From positions 248,001 through 312,000 of the forward strand of contig JAXLQV010000001.1 of NCBI GenBank assembly GCA_046331465.1: a stretch of DNA of 64,000 bases, written 5' to 3'. The notes under the pieces are model-generated. The model saw only the letters and a list, made by a program, of their open reading frames with translations, searched no databases and was not told where the DNA came from. Position numbers and translations under genes: made by a program. This document shows, one piece after another, positions 22,700-31,284 of this stretch; the stretch's first letter is position 1, and each line of letters begins with the position of its first letter. Source of the DNA: UBA5066 sp046331465. GTDB lineage: Bacteria > Acidobacteriota > Thermoanaerobaculia > UBA5066.

Positions 22700-25096
22700 T
22701 CAGGACCGGCCGTACTCGCCGGAGTCCAGGGAGAGGCGCGCCCCCTCCTCGCCGTCGGCGAGCCCGAGGGCGGCGAGGAGCGCGGCCGCCTCGGCCCGGA
22801 GCGCCGGAAGGAGCGCGGCGGCCTCCGCGAGCGTCGGCGGCGCGGCCGCGAGGGCCTCCATCCGCGCCCCGAGCGCCTCGACGCGGGCTCCGCCGAGCGT
22901 GGCGGCGCTCGACTTGAGGCTGTGCGCGGCGCGCCGGAACGTCTCGGCGTCCCCCGCCCCCGCGGAGCGTTCCATCTCGTCGATCCGGGCGGGCGTGTCG
23001 CGCCGGAAGATCTCGAGGAGCGACGCGACGAACCCCCCGTGGCCGGGCGTCTCGAGCTGGCTCAGCGCCTCGAGGGGGCCCGGCGCGAGGACCGGGAGGA
23101 GGGCCGCGGTCGCCCCGGCCGCCGGTCCCGGGAACGTGCCGCGCGGGGCGCGACGGAGCGCCGCGGCGAGCTCCTCGACCCGCACGGGCTTGGAGAGGTA
23201 GTCGTTCATCCCGGCGGCGAGGCAGCGCTCGGCGTCTCCCGTCATCGCGCTCGCCGTCAGGGCGACGATCCAGGGGCCCTGGTCGGCGGGGAGGAGGGCC
23301 CGGATCCGCCGGGTCGCCTCGAGGCCGTCCATCTCGGGCATCTGGACGTCCATCAGGACGACGTCGTACCGGTCCCGGCGGGTCGCCTCCAGGGCCTCCC
23401 GACCGTTCGCCGCGACGTCGGCGCGGTAGCCCATCCTCGCGAGGTAGGAGAGCGCCACCTTCTGGTTCACGGCGTTGTCCTCGGCGAGGAGGACGCGGAG
23501 CGGGTGGGTCGTCCCGAGGTCGCGCGGAAGGCCCGGGGCCGTCCCTCGCCGGCGGCGGCGCGAGACGCTGTCGTCGCGGAGGCCGGCGAGGACCGACGCG
23601 AGCGCGCGGGGTCGGACGGGCCGCGCGACGACGGCCGCGAAGGTCGCGCGCGGGCCGGCGGCCCTCCGTCCGCGGGAGGTGACGAGGACGAGCGGGAGGG
23701 CGTCGGCGTCGCGGAGGCGGCGGATCGCCTCGGCGACCTTCCGGCCTTCGGCCTCGCGCATCTCCTCGTCGAGGATCGCGACGTCGAACGGCTCGCCCGC
23801 CTCGATCCAGGAGAGCGCCTCGCGCGCCGACGCGGTCGCGCGCGGGAGCACGCCCCAGGCGGCGAGCGTCTCGACGAGCGTCTCGCGCGACGCGGCACCG
23901 TCGTCGACGACGAGGGCCCTCCGCCCGGCGAGCCTCTCGAGGCCGGGGACGCCCTCGTTCCGGGCGGGTGGCCCCTCGGGGACGACGAGCGTCACGCGGA
24001 ACGTCGTCCCGCGCCCGGTGCTCTCGGCGGCGATCCCGCCCCCCATCTTCTCGGCGAGCCGCTTGCAGATCGCGAGGCCGAGGCCCGTCCCGCCGAACTG
24101 GCGGGTGGTCGACGGGTCGACCTGGCTGAAGCTCCGGAAGAGCCGGTCGAGACGATCCGGCGGGATCCCGACGCCGGTGTCGCTCACGACGATCTCGACC
24201 CGGCTCCGTCCCGCCTCGGGGCGGGCGGTGGCGCGGAGGAGGACCTCCCCCGCCTGGGTGAACTTCACGGCGTTCGAGAGGAGGTTCAGGAGGACCTGCC
24301 GCACCCGGGTGACGTCTCCGAGGAGCATCGCCGGGACGGACGGGTCGACGCGGTAGGCGAGGTCGATCCCCTTTCCGGCCGCCTGCGGGGCGACGAGGTC
24401 GAAGCAGTCCTCGACCGCGTCGCGGAAGGAGAAGGGCCGGCTCTCGAGCTCGAGGCGCTCCGACTCCATCTTGGAGAAGTCGAGGACGTCGTTCAGGAGC
24501 GTCAGGAGCGTGTCGCCGCTCGTCCGGATCGTCTCGACGTAGTCCCGCTGCTCGGGCGTCAGCGCGGTGTCGAGGAGGAGGCCGGCCATCCCGATGACGG
24601 CGTTCATCGGCGTCCGGATCTCGTGGCTGATGTTCGCGAGGAACTCGCTCTTCGCCCGGCTCGCCGCCTCTGCCGCGTCCCGGGCCGCGGTCAGCTCGGC
24701 CTCCGCGCGCTTGCGCTGGCCGATGTCGCGCGAGATCGCGACGAAGCGGTGGGGCTGCCCCTCCTTCCGGAGGACGGACGTCTTCAGCGCGACCCAGAAC
24801 TCCTCGCCCGTCCTGGTGACGTTCCTCACGTCCCCCCGGAAGCCGCCGGCCCTGGTCTCACGGACGACCCGTTCGGCGAGGCCGGGAGGGGTCGAGGGGG
24901 CGAGGAAGAGCTCCCACGACCGCCCGAGGAGCTCGTCGCGGGTCCAGCCGGAGCGGTCGAGGACCGCGTCGTTCACCCAGGTCAGCTTGCCCGAGAGGTC
25001 CGTGACGAGGACGAAGTCGCCGATCGTCCGGGCGACGTGCTCGAGGAGCGCGAGCTCTTCCGCCGGCCCGTCGGGCCCGCGCTCCCCGGGGCTCAC
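22700..25096 (-). CDS. Hybrid histidine kinase (PAS-HisKA-HATPase-REC-REC-Hpt)
   Basis: 798 residues, apparently cytoplasmic. Order: PAS (~20-135), HisKA with SHEIRTPMNAVIGM (~165), HATPase with DTGVGIP and GGTGLGLAICKRL, a first receiver (~405-510), a second receiver (~530-650) and an Hpt domain (~690-780, AHSLKSSAATLG). The second receiver is complete: LLAEDNAVNQK, LMDVQMPEMDG, LTASAM, SKPV. The first keeps VVDD and ILDEEM but has RPVR where the invariant Lys is expected, so it is probably not switched normally. The GTG overlaps the V4R-like gene (GTGA), so that protein probably gates this kinase. No dedicated output regulator is adjacent. Confidence 0.88.
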   Translation of the reverse strand: MSPGERGPDGPAEELALLEHVARTIGDFVLVTDLSGKLTWVNDAVLDRSGWTRDELLGRSWELFLAPSTPPGLAERVVRETRAGGFRGDVRNVTRTGEEFWVALKTSVLRKEGQPHRFVAISRDIGQRKRAEAELTAARDAAEAASRAKSEFLANISHEIRTPMNAVIGMAGLLLDTALTPEQRDYVETIRTSGDTLLTLLNDVLDFSKMESERLELESRPFSFRDAVEDCFDLVAPQAAGKGIDLAYRVDPSVPAMLLGDVTRVRQVLLNLLSNAVKFTQAGEVLLRATARPEAGRSRVEIVVSDTGVGIPPDRLDRLFRSFSQVDPSTTRQFGGTGLGLAICKRLAEKMGGGIAAESTGRGTTFRVTLVVPEGPPARNEGVPGLERLAGRRALVVDDGAASRETLVETLAAWGVLPRATASAREALSWIEAGEPFDVAILDEEMREAEGRKVAEAIRRLRDADALPLVLVTSRGRRAAGPRATFAAVVARPVRPRALASVLAGLRDDSVSRRRRRGTAPGLPRDLGTTHPLRVLLAEDNAVNQKVALSYLARMGYRADVAANGREALEATRRDRYDVVLMDVQMPEMDGLEATRRIRALLPADQGPWIVALTASAMTGDAERCLAAGMNDYLSKPVRVEELAAALRRAPRGTFPGPAAGATAALLPVLAPGPLEALSQLETPGHGGFVASLLEIFRRDTPARIDEMERSAGAGDAETFRRAAHSLKSSAATLGGARVEALGARMEALAAAPPTLAEAAALLPALRAEAAALLAALGLADGEEGARLSLDSGEYGRS

Positions 25097-25677
25097 CAGG
25101 AGAGCTCGAAAGTGCAGGAGGGGGCGCCCGCCGTGGCGCAGGCGGACTCGACGACCACGATCGGGCCGGGGGCCTGGAGGAGCCGCAGCGCCTCCTCGTA
25201 GTAGCCGCGCCCCGAGATGCAGTAGACCGGCGAGCAGGCCGAGGGGTTCTCGAGCCGGATGCGTCCCTTCCTCTCGCCGAGGCGTTCGTAGACCGAGCGG
25301 CCGAAGGTCTGGAACTGGTGGTGGAGGACGGTCATCCGCTCGAAGAAGCGGTGCGGCTCGCCGCTGATGAAGCTCTTGTAGACGCCCGTGAGGTTGAGGG
25401 CCGCCGAGTGCCGCCCGAGGGCGAGCCAGGTCTCGGCGGGGTCGCCCCCCGCGGCGTCGGCGATCGCCCGGTCCAGCTCGATGAGGAAGGAGAAGGGGAC
25501 CCACGCCGTGGGCAGGATGGGGCGCGAGAGGAGGGCGAGGACCGGGGCGGAGAGCCGCTCGTTCACGGCCTCGAGGCCGGGGCCGAACCGGTTCGCCGCC
25601 CAGCTGACGTGGGCCCGGATCATCGTCCCCTTCACGAGCGCCTTGTCGTCGAAACGGTCTGCGGGGTGCGCGTTCAT
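25093..25677 (-). CDS. V4R/DUF2378-like sensor protein
   Basis: 194-residue soluble protein. The C-terminal ESACATAGAPSCTFELSW has the closing strand of V4R/HNOB-type small-molecule-binding domains. The PILPTAWVPFSFLIELDRAI segment recalls the myxobacterial DUF2378 group. No haem-ligating His can be assigned with certainty. Coupled by a four-base overlap to the hybrid kinase, so it is probably its input partner. ATG start without Shine-Dalgarno; TAACCT stands nine bases upstream. Confidence 0.55.
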   Translation of the reverse strand: MNAHPADRFDDKALVKGTMIRAHVSWAANRFGPGLEAVNERLSAPVLALLSRPILPTAWVPFSFLIELDRAIADAAGGDPAETWLALGRHSAALNLTGVYKSFISGEPHRFFERMTVLHHQFQTFGRSVYERLGERKGRIRLENPSACSPVYCISGRGYYEEALRLLQAPGPIVVVESACATAGAPSCTFELSW

Positions 25678-25686
25678 CGGGTGCGG

Positions 25687-25692
25687 AGGTTA
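25687..25692 (-). promoter_or_regulatory. TANNNT -10 element (TAACCT)
   Basis: TAACCT ends nine bases before the ATG at 25677 on the minus strand. It probably starts the V4R/kinase transcript without a leader. Confidence 0.35.
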
Positions 25693-25723
25693 TCGCGATC
25701 GGCGCGGAGCGGCGGCTGCCCTT

Positions 25724-26974
25724 TCAGGCTCCCTGCGTCCGCGGCTCCCGCCGCGGGTACTTCGTCGCGACGTAGTCGTCGACGAGCGACTGGAACGCGG
25801 CCGAGAGCTCCTCGTACGAACCCTTCAGCGTCGCGAACTTCTGCCCGTCGACGTAGACGGGGCAGCTCGGCGCCTCGCCCGTGCCGGGGAGGCTGATGCC
25901 GATGCTCGCGGCCTTCGACTCGCCGGGGCCGTTGACGATGCACCCCATGACGGCGAGCGTCATCGTCTCCACGCCCTCGCGCTCGGCCTTCCAGAGCGGC
26001 ATCTTCTCCCTCACGTAGCCCTGGATCCGCTCGGCGAGCTCCTGGAACGTCGTCGACGTCGTCCGGCCGCAGCCCGGGCAGGCCGTGACGCTCGGCGCGA
26101 ACGCGCGGAGGCCGAGCGACTGCAGCAGCTCGCAGGCGGCGTAGACCTCCTCGCGCCGGTCGCCGCCGGGGCGAGGGGTGAGGGAGACGCGGATCGTGTC
26201 GCCGATCCCCTCGGCGAGGAGGATTCCCATCACCGCGGACGACCAGACGAGCCCCTTCGTCCCCATCCCCGCCTCGGTGAGGCCGAGGTGGAGCGGCTGG
26301 TCGGTCCTCGCGGCGAGGTCGCGGTAGAGCGCGATGAGCTCCGGCGGGCGCGAGACCTTGCAGGAGATGACGACCTGGTCCTTCCCGAGGCCGCACTCGA
26401 GCGCCAGCTCGGTCGACTGGAGCGCGGAGAGGACCATGCAGTCGTTCAGGATCTCGCCCGGGGTCCGCCCGAGGTCCCGGTCGGTGTTCTCCTGCATCTT
26501 CGCCATGACGAGCTCCTGGTTCAGGGAGCCGCCGTTGACGCCGATCCGCACCGCCTTGCCGTTCTCGCGGGCGACGGCGCAGATCGTGGCGAACTGCTCG
26601 TCCCGCCGCCGGCCCGTCCCGACGTTGCCCGGGTTGATCCGGTACTTCGCGAGGGCCTTCGCCATCTCCGGGAAGCCCGTCAGGAGCGTGTGGCCGTTGT
26701 AGTGGAAGTCGCCGACGAGCGGCACGTCGCAGCCGGCGTCGTCGAGGCGGCGGCGGATCTCGGGGACCGCGGCGGCCGCCTCGGGGAGGTTCACGGTGAC
26801 CCGGACGAGCTCGGAGCCGGCGCCCGCGAGCTCGAGGCACTGCCTCGTCGTCGCCTCGACGTCGGCCGTGTCGGTCGACGTCATCGACTGGACGACGACG
26901 GGGGCGCCGCCCCCGACCGTCACCTTCCCGACCTTCACGGCCACCGTCTCGTGCCGCCGGACGCTCGTGGTCAA
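25724..26974 (-). CDS. ispG: (E)-4-hydroxy-3-methylbut-2-enyl-diphosphate synthase
   Basis: 416-residue GcpE, the penultimate enzyme of the MEP isoprenoid pathway, cytoplasmic Fe-S enzyme. It has VVVQSMTSTDT at the N-terminus, DFHYNG, RINPGNVG, and the cluster Cys in ACPGCGRTT (~315) plus VMGCIVNGPGES (~350). The length fits the two-domain bacterial form. A TTG start at 26972-26974 is chosen because GGGAGG lies about six bases upstream and no ATG precedes the conserved part. Single gene, downstream of the 702-residue membrane protein gene. Confidence 0.95.
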   Translation of the reverse strand: MTTSVRRHETVAVKVGKVTVGGGAPVVVQSMTSTDTADVEATTRQCLELAGAGSELVRVTVNLPEAAAAVPEIRRRLDDAGCDVPLVGDFHYNGHTLLTGFPEMAKALAKYRINPGNVGTGRRRDEQFATICAVARENGKAVRIGVNGGSLNQELVMAKMQENTDRDLGRTPGEILNDCMVLSALQSTELALECGLGKDQVVISCKVSRPPELIALYRDLAARTDQPLHLGLTEAGMGTKGLVWSSAVMGILLAEGIGDTIRVSLTPRPGGDRREEVYAACELLQSLGLRAFAPSVTACPGCGRTTSTTFQELAERIQGYVREKMPLWKAEREGVETMTLAVMGCIVNGPGESKAASIGISLPGTGEAPSCPVYVDGQKFATLKGSYEELSAAFQSLVDDYVATKYPRREPRTQGA

Positions 26975-27038
26975 GGAGAACCTCCCGCGGGGCGTGGCGG
27001 CCCTGCCCGCCCGCCCCGGCCGCGGGGGACGTTAGCAG

Positions 27039-27071
27039 AGCCCCCCGATGCCTTTCCGACGGCGGGGGGCT
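27039..27071 (-). terminator. Hairpin after the 702-residue membrane protein gene
   Basis: Arms AGCCCCCC (27039-27046) and GGGGGGCT (27064-27071) enclose a 17-base loop, starting seven bases past the stop on the minus strand. No U tract follows, so it is a weak terminator candidate. Confidence 0.4.
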
Positions 27072-27077
27072 TTCGGA

Positions 27078-29186
27078 TCACGCGGACGCGGTCTCTCGTC
27101 CCCGCCCCCCGAGCGCCCGGAACCCGTCGCGGAGGCTCCTGCGGGAGCGCCAGAGGAGGCCGAGAGCGGCGAGGACGACGAGGAGCTGGGCCGCGGTGAC
27201 GAGCGACCGGCTCGCGAGGACGACCCGGACCGCCGGCGCCGTCTCGGCCGCGAGCATCTCGCGGCTCCACCAGGTGCTCCGGGCGCCGCGCGGCAGCTCG
27301 ACCTTCGCCGGGAGCCCCTCGTAGCCCGCCGCCTGCGGCACGGCGTTCGCGGGCTCGGCCTCGGGGGAGGCGGGGGCGTCGGACCGCAGCACGCCCTTCG
27401 CGGCCGGCCGCGGCACCGAGGCGCTCTGCTCGTAGAAGGCGGAACGGCCCGGGGGGCCCTGCGGGGCGGAAGAGCGGAAGGCCCCGGAAGGAACGAGGAC
27501 GCCCAGGACGAGGAGCGCCGCAAAGGCGCCGAGCGCGCCGAACGCGACGAGCGTCCGGAGGCGCGGCTTCCGCTCGCGGAGGACCGCCGCGAGCCAGAGG
27601 ACGGAGAGGACGACGGCCGTCGCGAGGACGAGGAAGGCGGCAGTGTCGGAGGCGAAGCTCGAGAGGGAGAGCGCCGCGGCGAGGAGGGCGGCTCCCTTCG
27701 GCGCGACCGCGAGCTGCCGGAGGAGCGCGAAGAGCCACGCGGAGAGGAGGAGGAAGGCGACGAACGTGCCGGCCTCGGGAACCGCGAAGCGGCTTTCGCC
27801 GCCGAAGCGCTCGTAGAGCGGGACCCAGGCGTCGGGGTAGCGGAGCTCGACCGCGTAGCGGGTCGACGGCACGGGGAGGTGGGGGACCGCGAGGCTCGCC
27901 GAGGCGAGGCCGAACGCGCGCGGGAGCGGCTGCCGGCTCTGGAGGAGGAGCGCCTGCGGCCCCGACGCGAGCGGGAGCCAGAGGTCCCCCTTCGCGTTCT
28001 TCGTCAGGAAGACGGCCTCGTCGCCGAACGCCGCGTACGTCGGCTCGGGGGACGGGGGAAGGGCGAGGTCGGACGCCCCCTGGTTGTCGATCTCGAAGAG
28101 GCTCTGGCCGAGGACCGGGCCGTCGGCCGGCAGGAAGAGGGTCTGCGTCGTCGACCGGACGGCGTAGCTCGTCGCCCGGAGCGCCTCGAGGCGGGTCGCG
28201 CTCCACGCGAAGGCGTCCCCCTTCCCGAGGAGGAACGCCTGGCCGCCCCGGTACTCGCGTGGGAGGCCCGTCTCCTGCGGGCTGACGCGCCGGGCGGAGG
28301 TCCGCGCCTCGGCCTTCAGGAGCGGGTGGCTCTCGAGGAGGACGTACGAGAGCGCCGCGGCGACCGGGGCGCGGAACTCCGAGCCGCCGAGCGTCCCCGT
28401 CAGGACGATCGTCCCGTCGCCGGGAGGGAGGTCGAAGCGGGTCCGCCCCTCCTTCACGTCGTACGGCCCCGGCGCGACGACCTCCTGGACGCGCTCGCCG
28501 CTCGCGAGGACGACGTCGAACGGCGCGCGGCCGCGGTTCGGGTTCCTCACCTCGATCGTCCAGCGGAAGCGGGTCTCGTCGGGGAGGAGCGTGATCCGGT
28601 AGCGGCCGGTCGCCGTCGGCGCGAGCGCCTCGCCCGCCGCTGCGATCCGCCGGACGACGGTGAAGGGGCGCTTCCCGTCTCCCGCGTCGGGGCCGGGGAG
28701 GAACTCGCCGTCCGAGACGTCCCCCTCGGGGAAGAGGACGGCCTTGCCGGCGACGAAGGAGAGACGGTCGCCCGAGGAGGGGACGAGACGGCAGCGGACC
28801 TCGAAGCGCGGGCCGAGGGGCGTCAGGGCGTAGGCGGCGCCGTCACCGCGGGAGACGAGGGCGGTCCCGTCGCAGCCCGCGAGCGCGGCTCCCTCCACGG
28901 ACTCGAGGACGACGACGGCGGGGAGGGCCCCCGCCGACCGTCCCGAGAGCGCGAGGGCGAGGGAGCGCGAGGCGAAGCTCCCGGTCACCTTCAGCGTGTC
29001 GACGACCGTCAGGCTCGACGTCTCGCGCAGCTTCCGGAGCTGCTCGTACTCGGAGAGGGGGAGGGTGACCCGGGGGCTGCCCGCCGCCTCGGGCGGCTCG
29101 GCGAACACGCGGGCTGCCGGGACGAGGAGGGCCAGGGCGAGCGCGGGAACGAGCCGGCGGGCGGCGCCGAAGGGGCGCATCGTCAT
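27078..29186 (-). CDS. Large exported/membrane protein of unknown function
   Basis: 702 residues. A signal peptide (ARRLVPALALALLVPAARVFA) is followed by a ~440-residue beta-rich periplasmic part that starts with SEYEQLRKL and contains several Ig-like-looking strands (RYRITLLPDETRFRWTIEVRNPN). Four hydrophobic helices follow at ~475-580, then a second ~80-residue soluble stretch and a final helix (~660-685) with a basic tail. I do not recognise the family. Similar layouts occur in uncharacterised membrane proteins. The ATG at 29186 is supported by GAGG 7-10 bases upstream and TAGAGT as -10 at 29209-29214. It stands alone between ispG and a methyltransferase. Confidence 0.7.
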   Translation of the reverse strand: MTMRPFGAARRLVPALALALLVPAARVFAEPPEAAGSPRVTLPLSEYEQLRKLRETSSLTVVDTLKVTGSFASRSLALALSGRSAGALPAVVVLESVEGAALAGCDGTALVSRGDGAAYALTPLGPRFEVRCRLVPSSGDRLSFVAGKAVLFPEGDVSDGEFLPGPDAGDGKRPFTVVRRIAAAGEALAPTATGRYRITLLPDETRFRWTIEVRNPNRGRAPFDVVLASGERVQEVVAPGPYDVKEGRTRFDLPPGDGTIVLTGTLGGSEFRAPVAAALSYVLLESHPLLKAEARTSARRVSPQETGLPREYRGGQAFLLGKGDAFAWSATRLEALRATSYAVRSTTQTLFLPADGPVLGQSLFEIDNQGASDLALPPSPEPTYAAFGDEAVFLTKNAKGDLWLPLASGPQALLLQSRQPLPRAFGLASASLAVPHLPVPSTRYAVELRYPDAWVPLYERFGGESRFAVPEAGTFVAFLLLSAWLFALLRQLAVAPKGAALLAAALSLSSFASDTAAFLVLATAVVLSVLWLAAVLRERKPRLRTLVAFGALGAFAALLVLGVLVPSGAFRSSAPQGPPGRSAFYEQSASVPRPAAKGVLRSDAPASPEAEPANAVPQAAGYEGLPAKVELPRGARSTWWSREMLAAETAPAVRVVLASRSLVTAAQLLVVLAALGLLWRSRRSLRDGFRALGGRGRETASA

Positions 29187-29208
29187 CGTCTTCACCTCGG
29201 AGCCTTGG

Positions 29209-29214
29209 ACTCTA
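29209..29214 (-). promoter_or_regulatory. Putative -10 (TAGAGT) of the 702-residue membrane protein gene
   Basis: TAGAGT on the minus strand precedes a 22-base leader that contains the Shine-Dalgarno GAGG. Confidence 0.35.
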
Positions 29215-29251
29215 CCCGGGCGCGGCGGTTCCCGCGACGGCCGGGCGCCGG

Positions 29252-30025
29252 TCAGAGCGCCGCGTGCATCAGGACGCGCTTGAAGGTGAAGAAGTAGGGG
29301 TGCTCGTCCGCGAGCCGGGGGAGGAGGCGATCGCGGTAGGCCGCGAGGAACCGCTCGTAGAGCTCGGGCGCCATCCGCGACTGGTACTCGGTCAGGATCG
29401 AGCCCTTCACCCACTCCACCACGCTCTCTCGCGACTCGAGGAGGTGCGTGTAGACGACGAGCTTCACGCCCTGCCGGGCGAAGCCGAGGCGGTGGAAGAA
29501 GGTCGCGTACGCCTCGACGGGGAGGAGGTGCGTCGGGTGGACGTAGCCGCCCAGGGCTTCGGCGAAGGGCTCCTCCGACGCCAGCTCGCGCGCCGAGACG
29601 TGCGTCGGGTGGTCCTGGTTCGCGGGAACGTGGACGGCGACCTGCCCGCCGGGGGCGAGGAACGACGCGAGGCGGGACCAGAGCGCCTCGTGCCCCTCGA
29701 CGAAGTGGAGCGCGGCGTTCGAGAAGACGAGGTCGAACGGGGCGTCCGGGACGAGCTCCTCGATCGAGCCCTTCTCGAACCGGAGGCCCGGGGCGGCGAA
29801 CGCGGCGCTCTTCTCGAGCATCTTCGCGGAGCGGTCGATCCCGAGGGTCTCTCTCGCGCCGAGACGCTCGTGGAGCTGCCGGGTCAGCTCGCCGGTGCCG
29901 CAGCCGAGGTCGAGGACGCGCATCCCCGGGCGCGGCTCGACGAGGTCGAGCAGGTCGAAGAACGGGGCGCTCCTCTCCCGGAGGAACTTCGCGTACTGGC
30001 CCGGGTCCCACGAGTCGGCGGTCAT
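29252..30025 (-). CDS. tam: SAM-dependent methyltransferase (trans-aconitate 2-methyltransferase-like)
   Basis: 257-residue class I methyltransferase. The N-terminus DSWDPGQYAKFLRERSAPFFDLL matches Tam, which methylates trans-aconitate, an inhibitor formed from cis-aconitate. The SAM-binding VLDLGCGTGELT follows at ~37, then LGIDRSAKML, DLVFSNAALHFV and the later HPTHLLPVEAY. ATG start with TACGAT seven bases upstream and no Shine-Dalgarno. Divergent from the reductase gene at 30065. Substrate by family similarity only. Confidence 0.8.
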   Translation of the reverse strand: MTADSWDPGQYAKFLRERSAPFFDLLDLVEPRPGMRVLDLGCGTGELTRQLHERLGARETLGIDRSAKMLEKSAAFAAPGLRFEKGSIEELVPDAPFDLVFSNAALHFVEGHEALWSRLASFLAPGGQVAVHVPANQDHPTHVSARELASEEPFAEALGGYVHPTHLLPVEAYATFFHRLGFARQGVKLVVYTHLLESRESVVEWVKGSILTEYQSRMAPELYERFLAAYRDRLLPRLADEHPYFFTFKRVLMHAAL

Positions 30026-30032
30026 GTCGCGG

Positions 30033-30038
30033 ATCGTA
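30033..30038 (-). promoter_or_regulatory. TANNNT -10 element (TACGAT) of tam
   Basis: TACGAT lies exactly seven bases before the tam ATG. With the TACGAT at 30049-30054 on the other strand it forms a tight divergent promoter pair. Confidence 0.45.
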
Positions 30039-30048
30039 GCGGACGGCG

Positions 30049-30054
30049 TACGAT
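30049..30054 (+). promoter_or_regulatory. TANNNT -10 element (TACGAT)
   Basis: TACGAT ends ten bases before the GTG at 30065, facing away from the tam promoter 10 bases to the left. Confidence 0.4.
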
Positions 30055-30064
30055 TCACACGGTC

Positions 30065-31177
30065 GTGTCGACAGCGAAGAAGCGACTCCTCGTCTACGGC
30101 GCCAACGGGTACACGGGACGGCTGATCCTCGACGCCGCCCTCGAGCGAGGCCTCGCCGTGACGGTCGCCGGCCGGAGGCGGGAGGCGATCGAGCCGCTCG
30201 CGACGGAGCGGGGGCTCCCGTTCGAGGTCTTCGCGCTCGACGAGGCGCCGCGCCGGCTGGCGGAGCGCGTCTCACCGTTCGGCGCGGTCCTCCTCGCGGC
30301 GGGCCCCTTCTCGAGGACGAGCGCCCCGGTCCTCGCCGCCTGCCTGAAGGCGCGGGTCGCCTACCTCGACATCACGGGCGAGATCGGGGTCTTCGAGGCG
30401 GTCTTCGCGCGGCACGCGGAGGCCGTGAAGGCGGGCGTCGTCCTCCTCCCGGGGGTCGGGTTCGACGTCGTGCCGTCGGACTGCCTCGCGGCCTCCCTCG
30501 CCGCCGCGCTCCCGGGCGCGGTCCGGCTCCTCCTCGCTTTCCGGGGCTTCGGGGTCTCGGCCGGAACGGCCCGCACGATGCTCGAGGGGCTGCCGAAGGG
30601 GGGCGCGGCGCGCGTCGACGGCAAGCTCGTCCCGGTTCCCGCGGGGTGGAAGACGCGGACGATCCCGTTCCCCGACCGGCCCCGCCTCGCGGTCACGATC
30701 CCGTGGGGAGACCTCTCGACGGCCTACCGCTCGACCGGCATCCCGAACATCGAGACGTACATGGCGATGGCGCCGTCGCACGTCTCGGCGCTCCGGTGGG
30801 CCCGGCCGCTCCTGCCGATGGCCGCGTTCGGCCCGTTCCAGTCGCTCCTGGCGGCGTGGGTGAAGCGCGGGGTCTCGGGGCCGTCGGCCGAGGAGAGGGC
30901 GCGCGAGCGGTCGCTCCTCTGGGGACGGGTCGAGGACGGCGAGGGACGCGCCGTGGAGGGAACGCTCGAGACGCTCGAGGGGTACTCGCTGACGGCCGAG
31001 ACCGCCGTGGCCGCCGCGGAGAGGGTCCTCCGGGGGAGCGTGAAGGCGGGAGCGTGGACCCCTTCCCGCGCCTTCGGGCCGCTCTTCGTCGAGACGGTCC
31101 GCGACACGAAGATGACGCTCCCGGCCCCCGCGGACGGCGCGGGCCCGCCGAGGAAGGCGGGGGCCCGGAAGGGCTGA
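30065..31177 (+). CDS. Saccharopine dehydrogenase-like NAD(P)-binding reductase
   Basis: 370 residues. The N-terminal Rossmann fold has LLVYGANGYTGRLIL (~8-22) and the family's LAAGPFSRTSAPVLAACLKARVAYLDITGE (~75-105). The C-terminal part resembles trans-acting enoyl reductases and other saccharopine-dehydrogenase-like proteins rather than lysine-pathway enzymes. The substrate is unknown. A membrane-associated lipid substrate is possible, as for the mycobacterial relatives. GTG start without Shine-Dalgarno, ten bases after TACGAT. Confidence 0.78.
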   Translation: MSTAKKRLLVYGANGYTGRLILDAALERGLAVTVAGRRREAIEPLATERGLPFEVFALDEAPRRLAERVSPFGAVLLAAGPFSRTSAPVLAACLKARVAYLDITGEIGVFEAVFARHAEAVKAGVVLLPGVGFDVVPSDCLAASLAAALPGAVRLLLAFRGFGVSAGTARTMLEGLPKGGAARVDGKLVPVPAGWKTRTIPFPDRPRLAVTIPWGDLSTAYRSTGIPNIETYMAMAPSHVSALRWARPLLPMAAFGPFQSLLAAWVKRGVSGPSAEERARERSLLWGRVEDGEGRAVEGTLETLEGYSLTAETAVAAAERVLRGSVKAGAWTPSRAFGPLFVETVRDTKMTLPAPADGAGPPRKAGARKG

Positions 31178-31251
31178 GGGAACGGGGCCCGAGGAAGGGT
31201 GCGCCCCGGGCTCCTCCCCGCGCGGCGGCCCCCCGTCGCAGAATGCGGCCG

Positions 31252-31269
31252 GGGCGGTCCGGACCGCCC
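31252..31269. promoter_or_regulatory. Perfect 18-bp palindrome before the CoA-binding protein gene
   Basis: GGGCGGTCCGGACCGCCC reads the same on both strands and sits between a CAGAAT -10-like box (31239-31244) and the Shine-Dalgarno of the next gene. Its position just downstream of a possible promoter suits a repressor site. A small hairpin is the alternative. Confidence 0.35.
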
Positions 31270-31284
31270 GCGTGGAGGCAAGCG

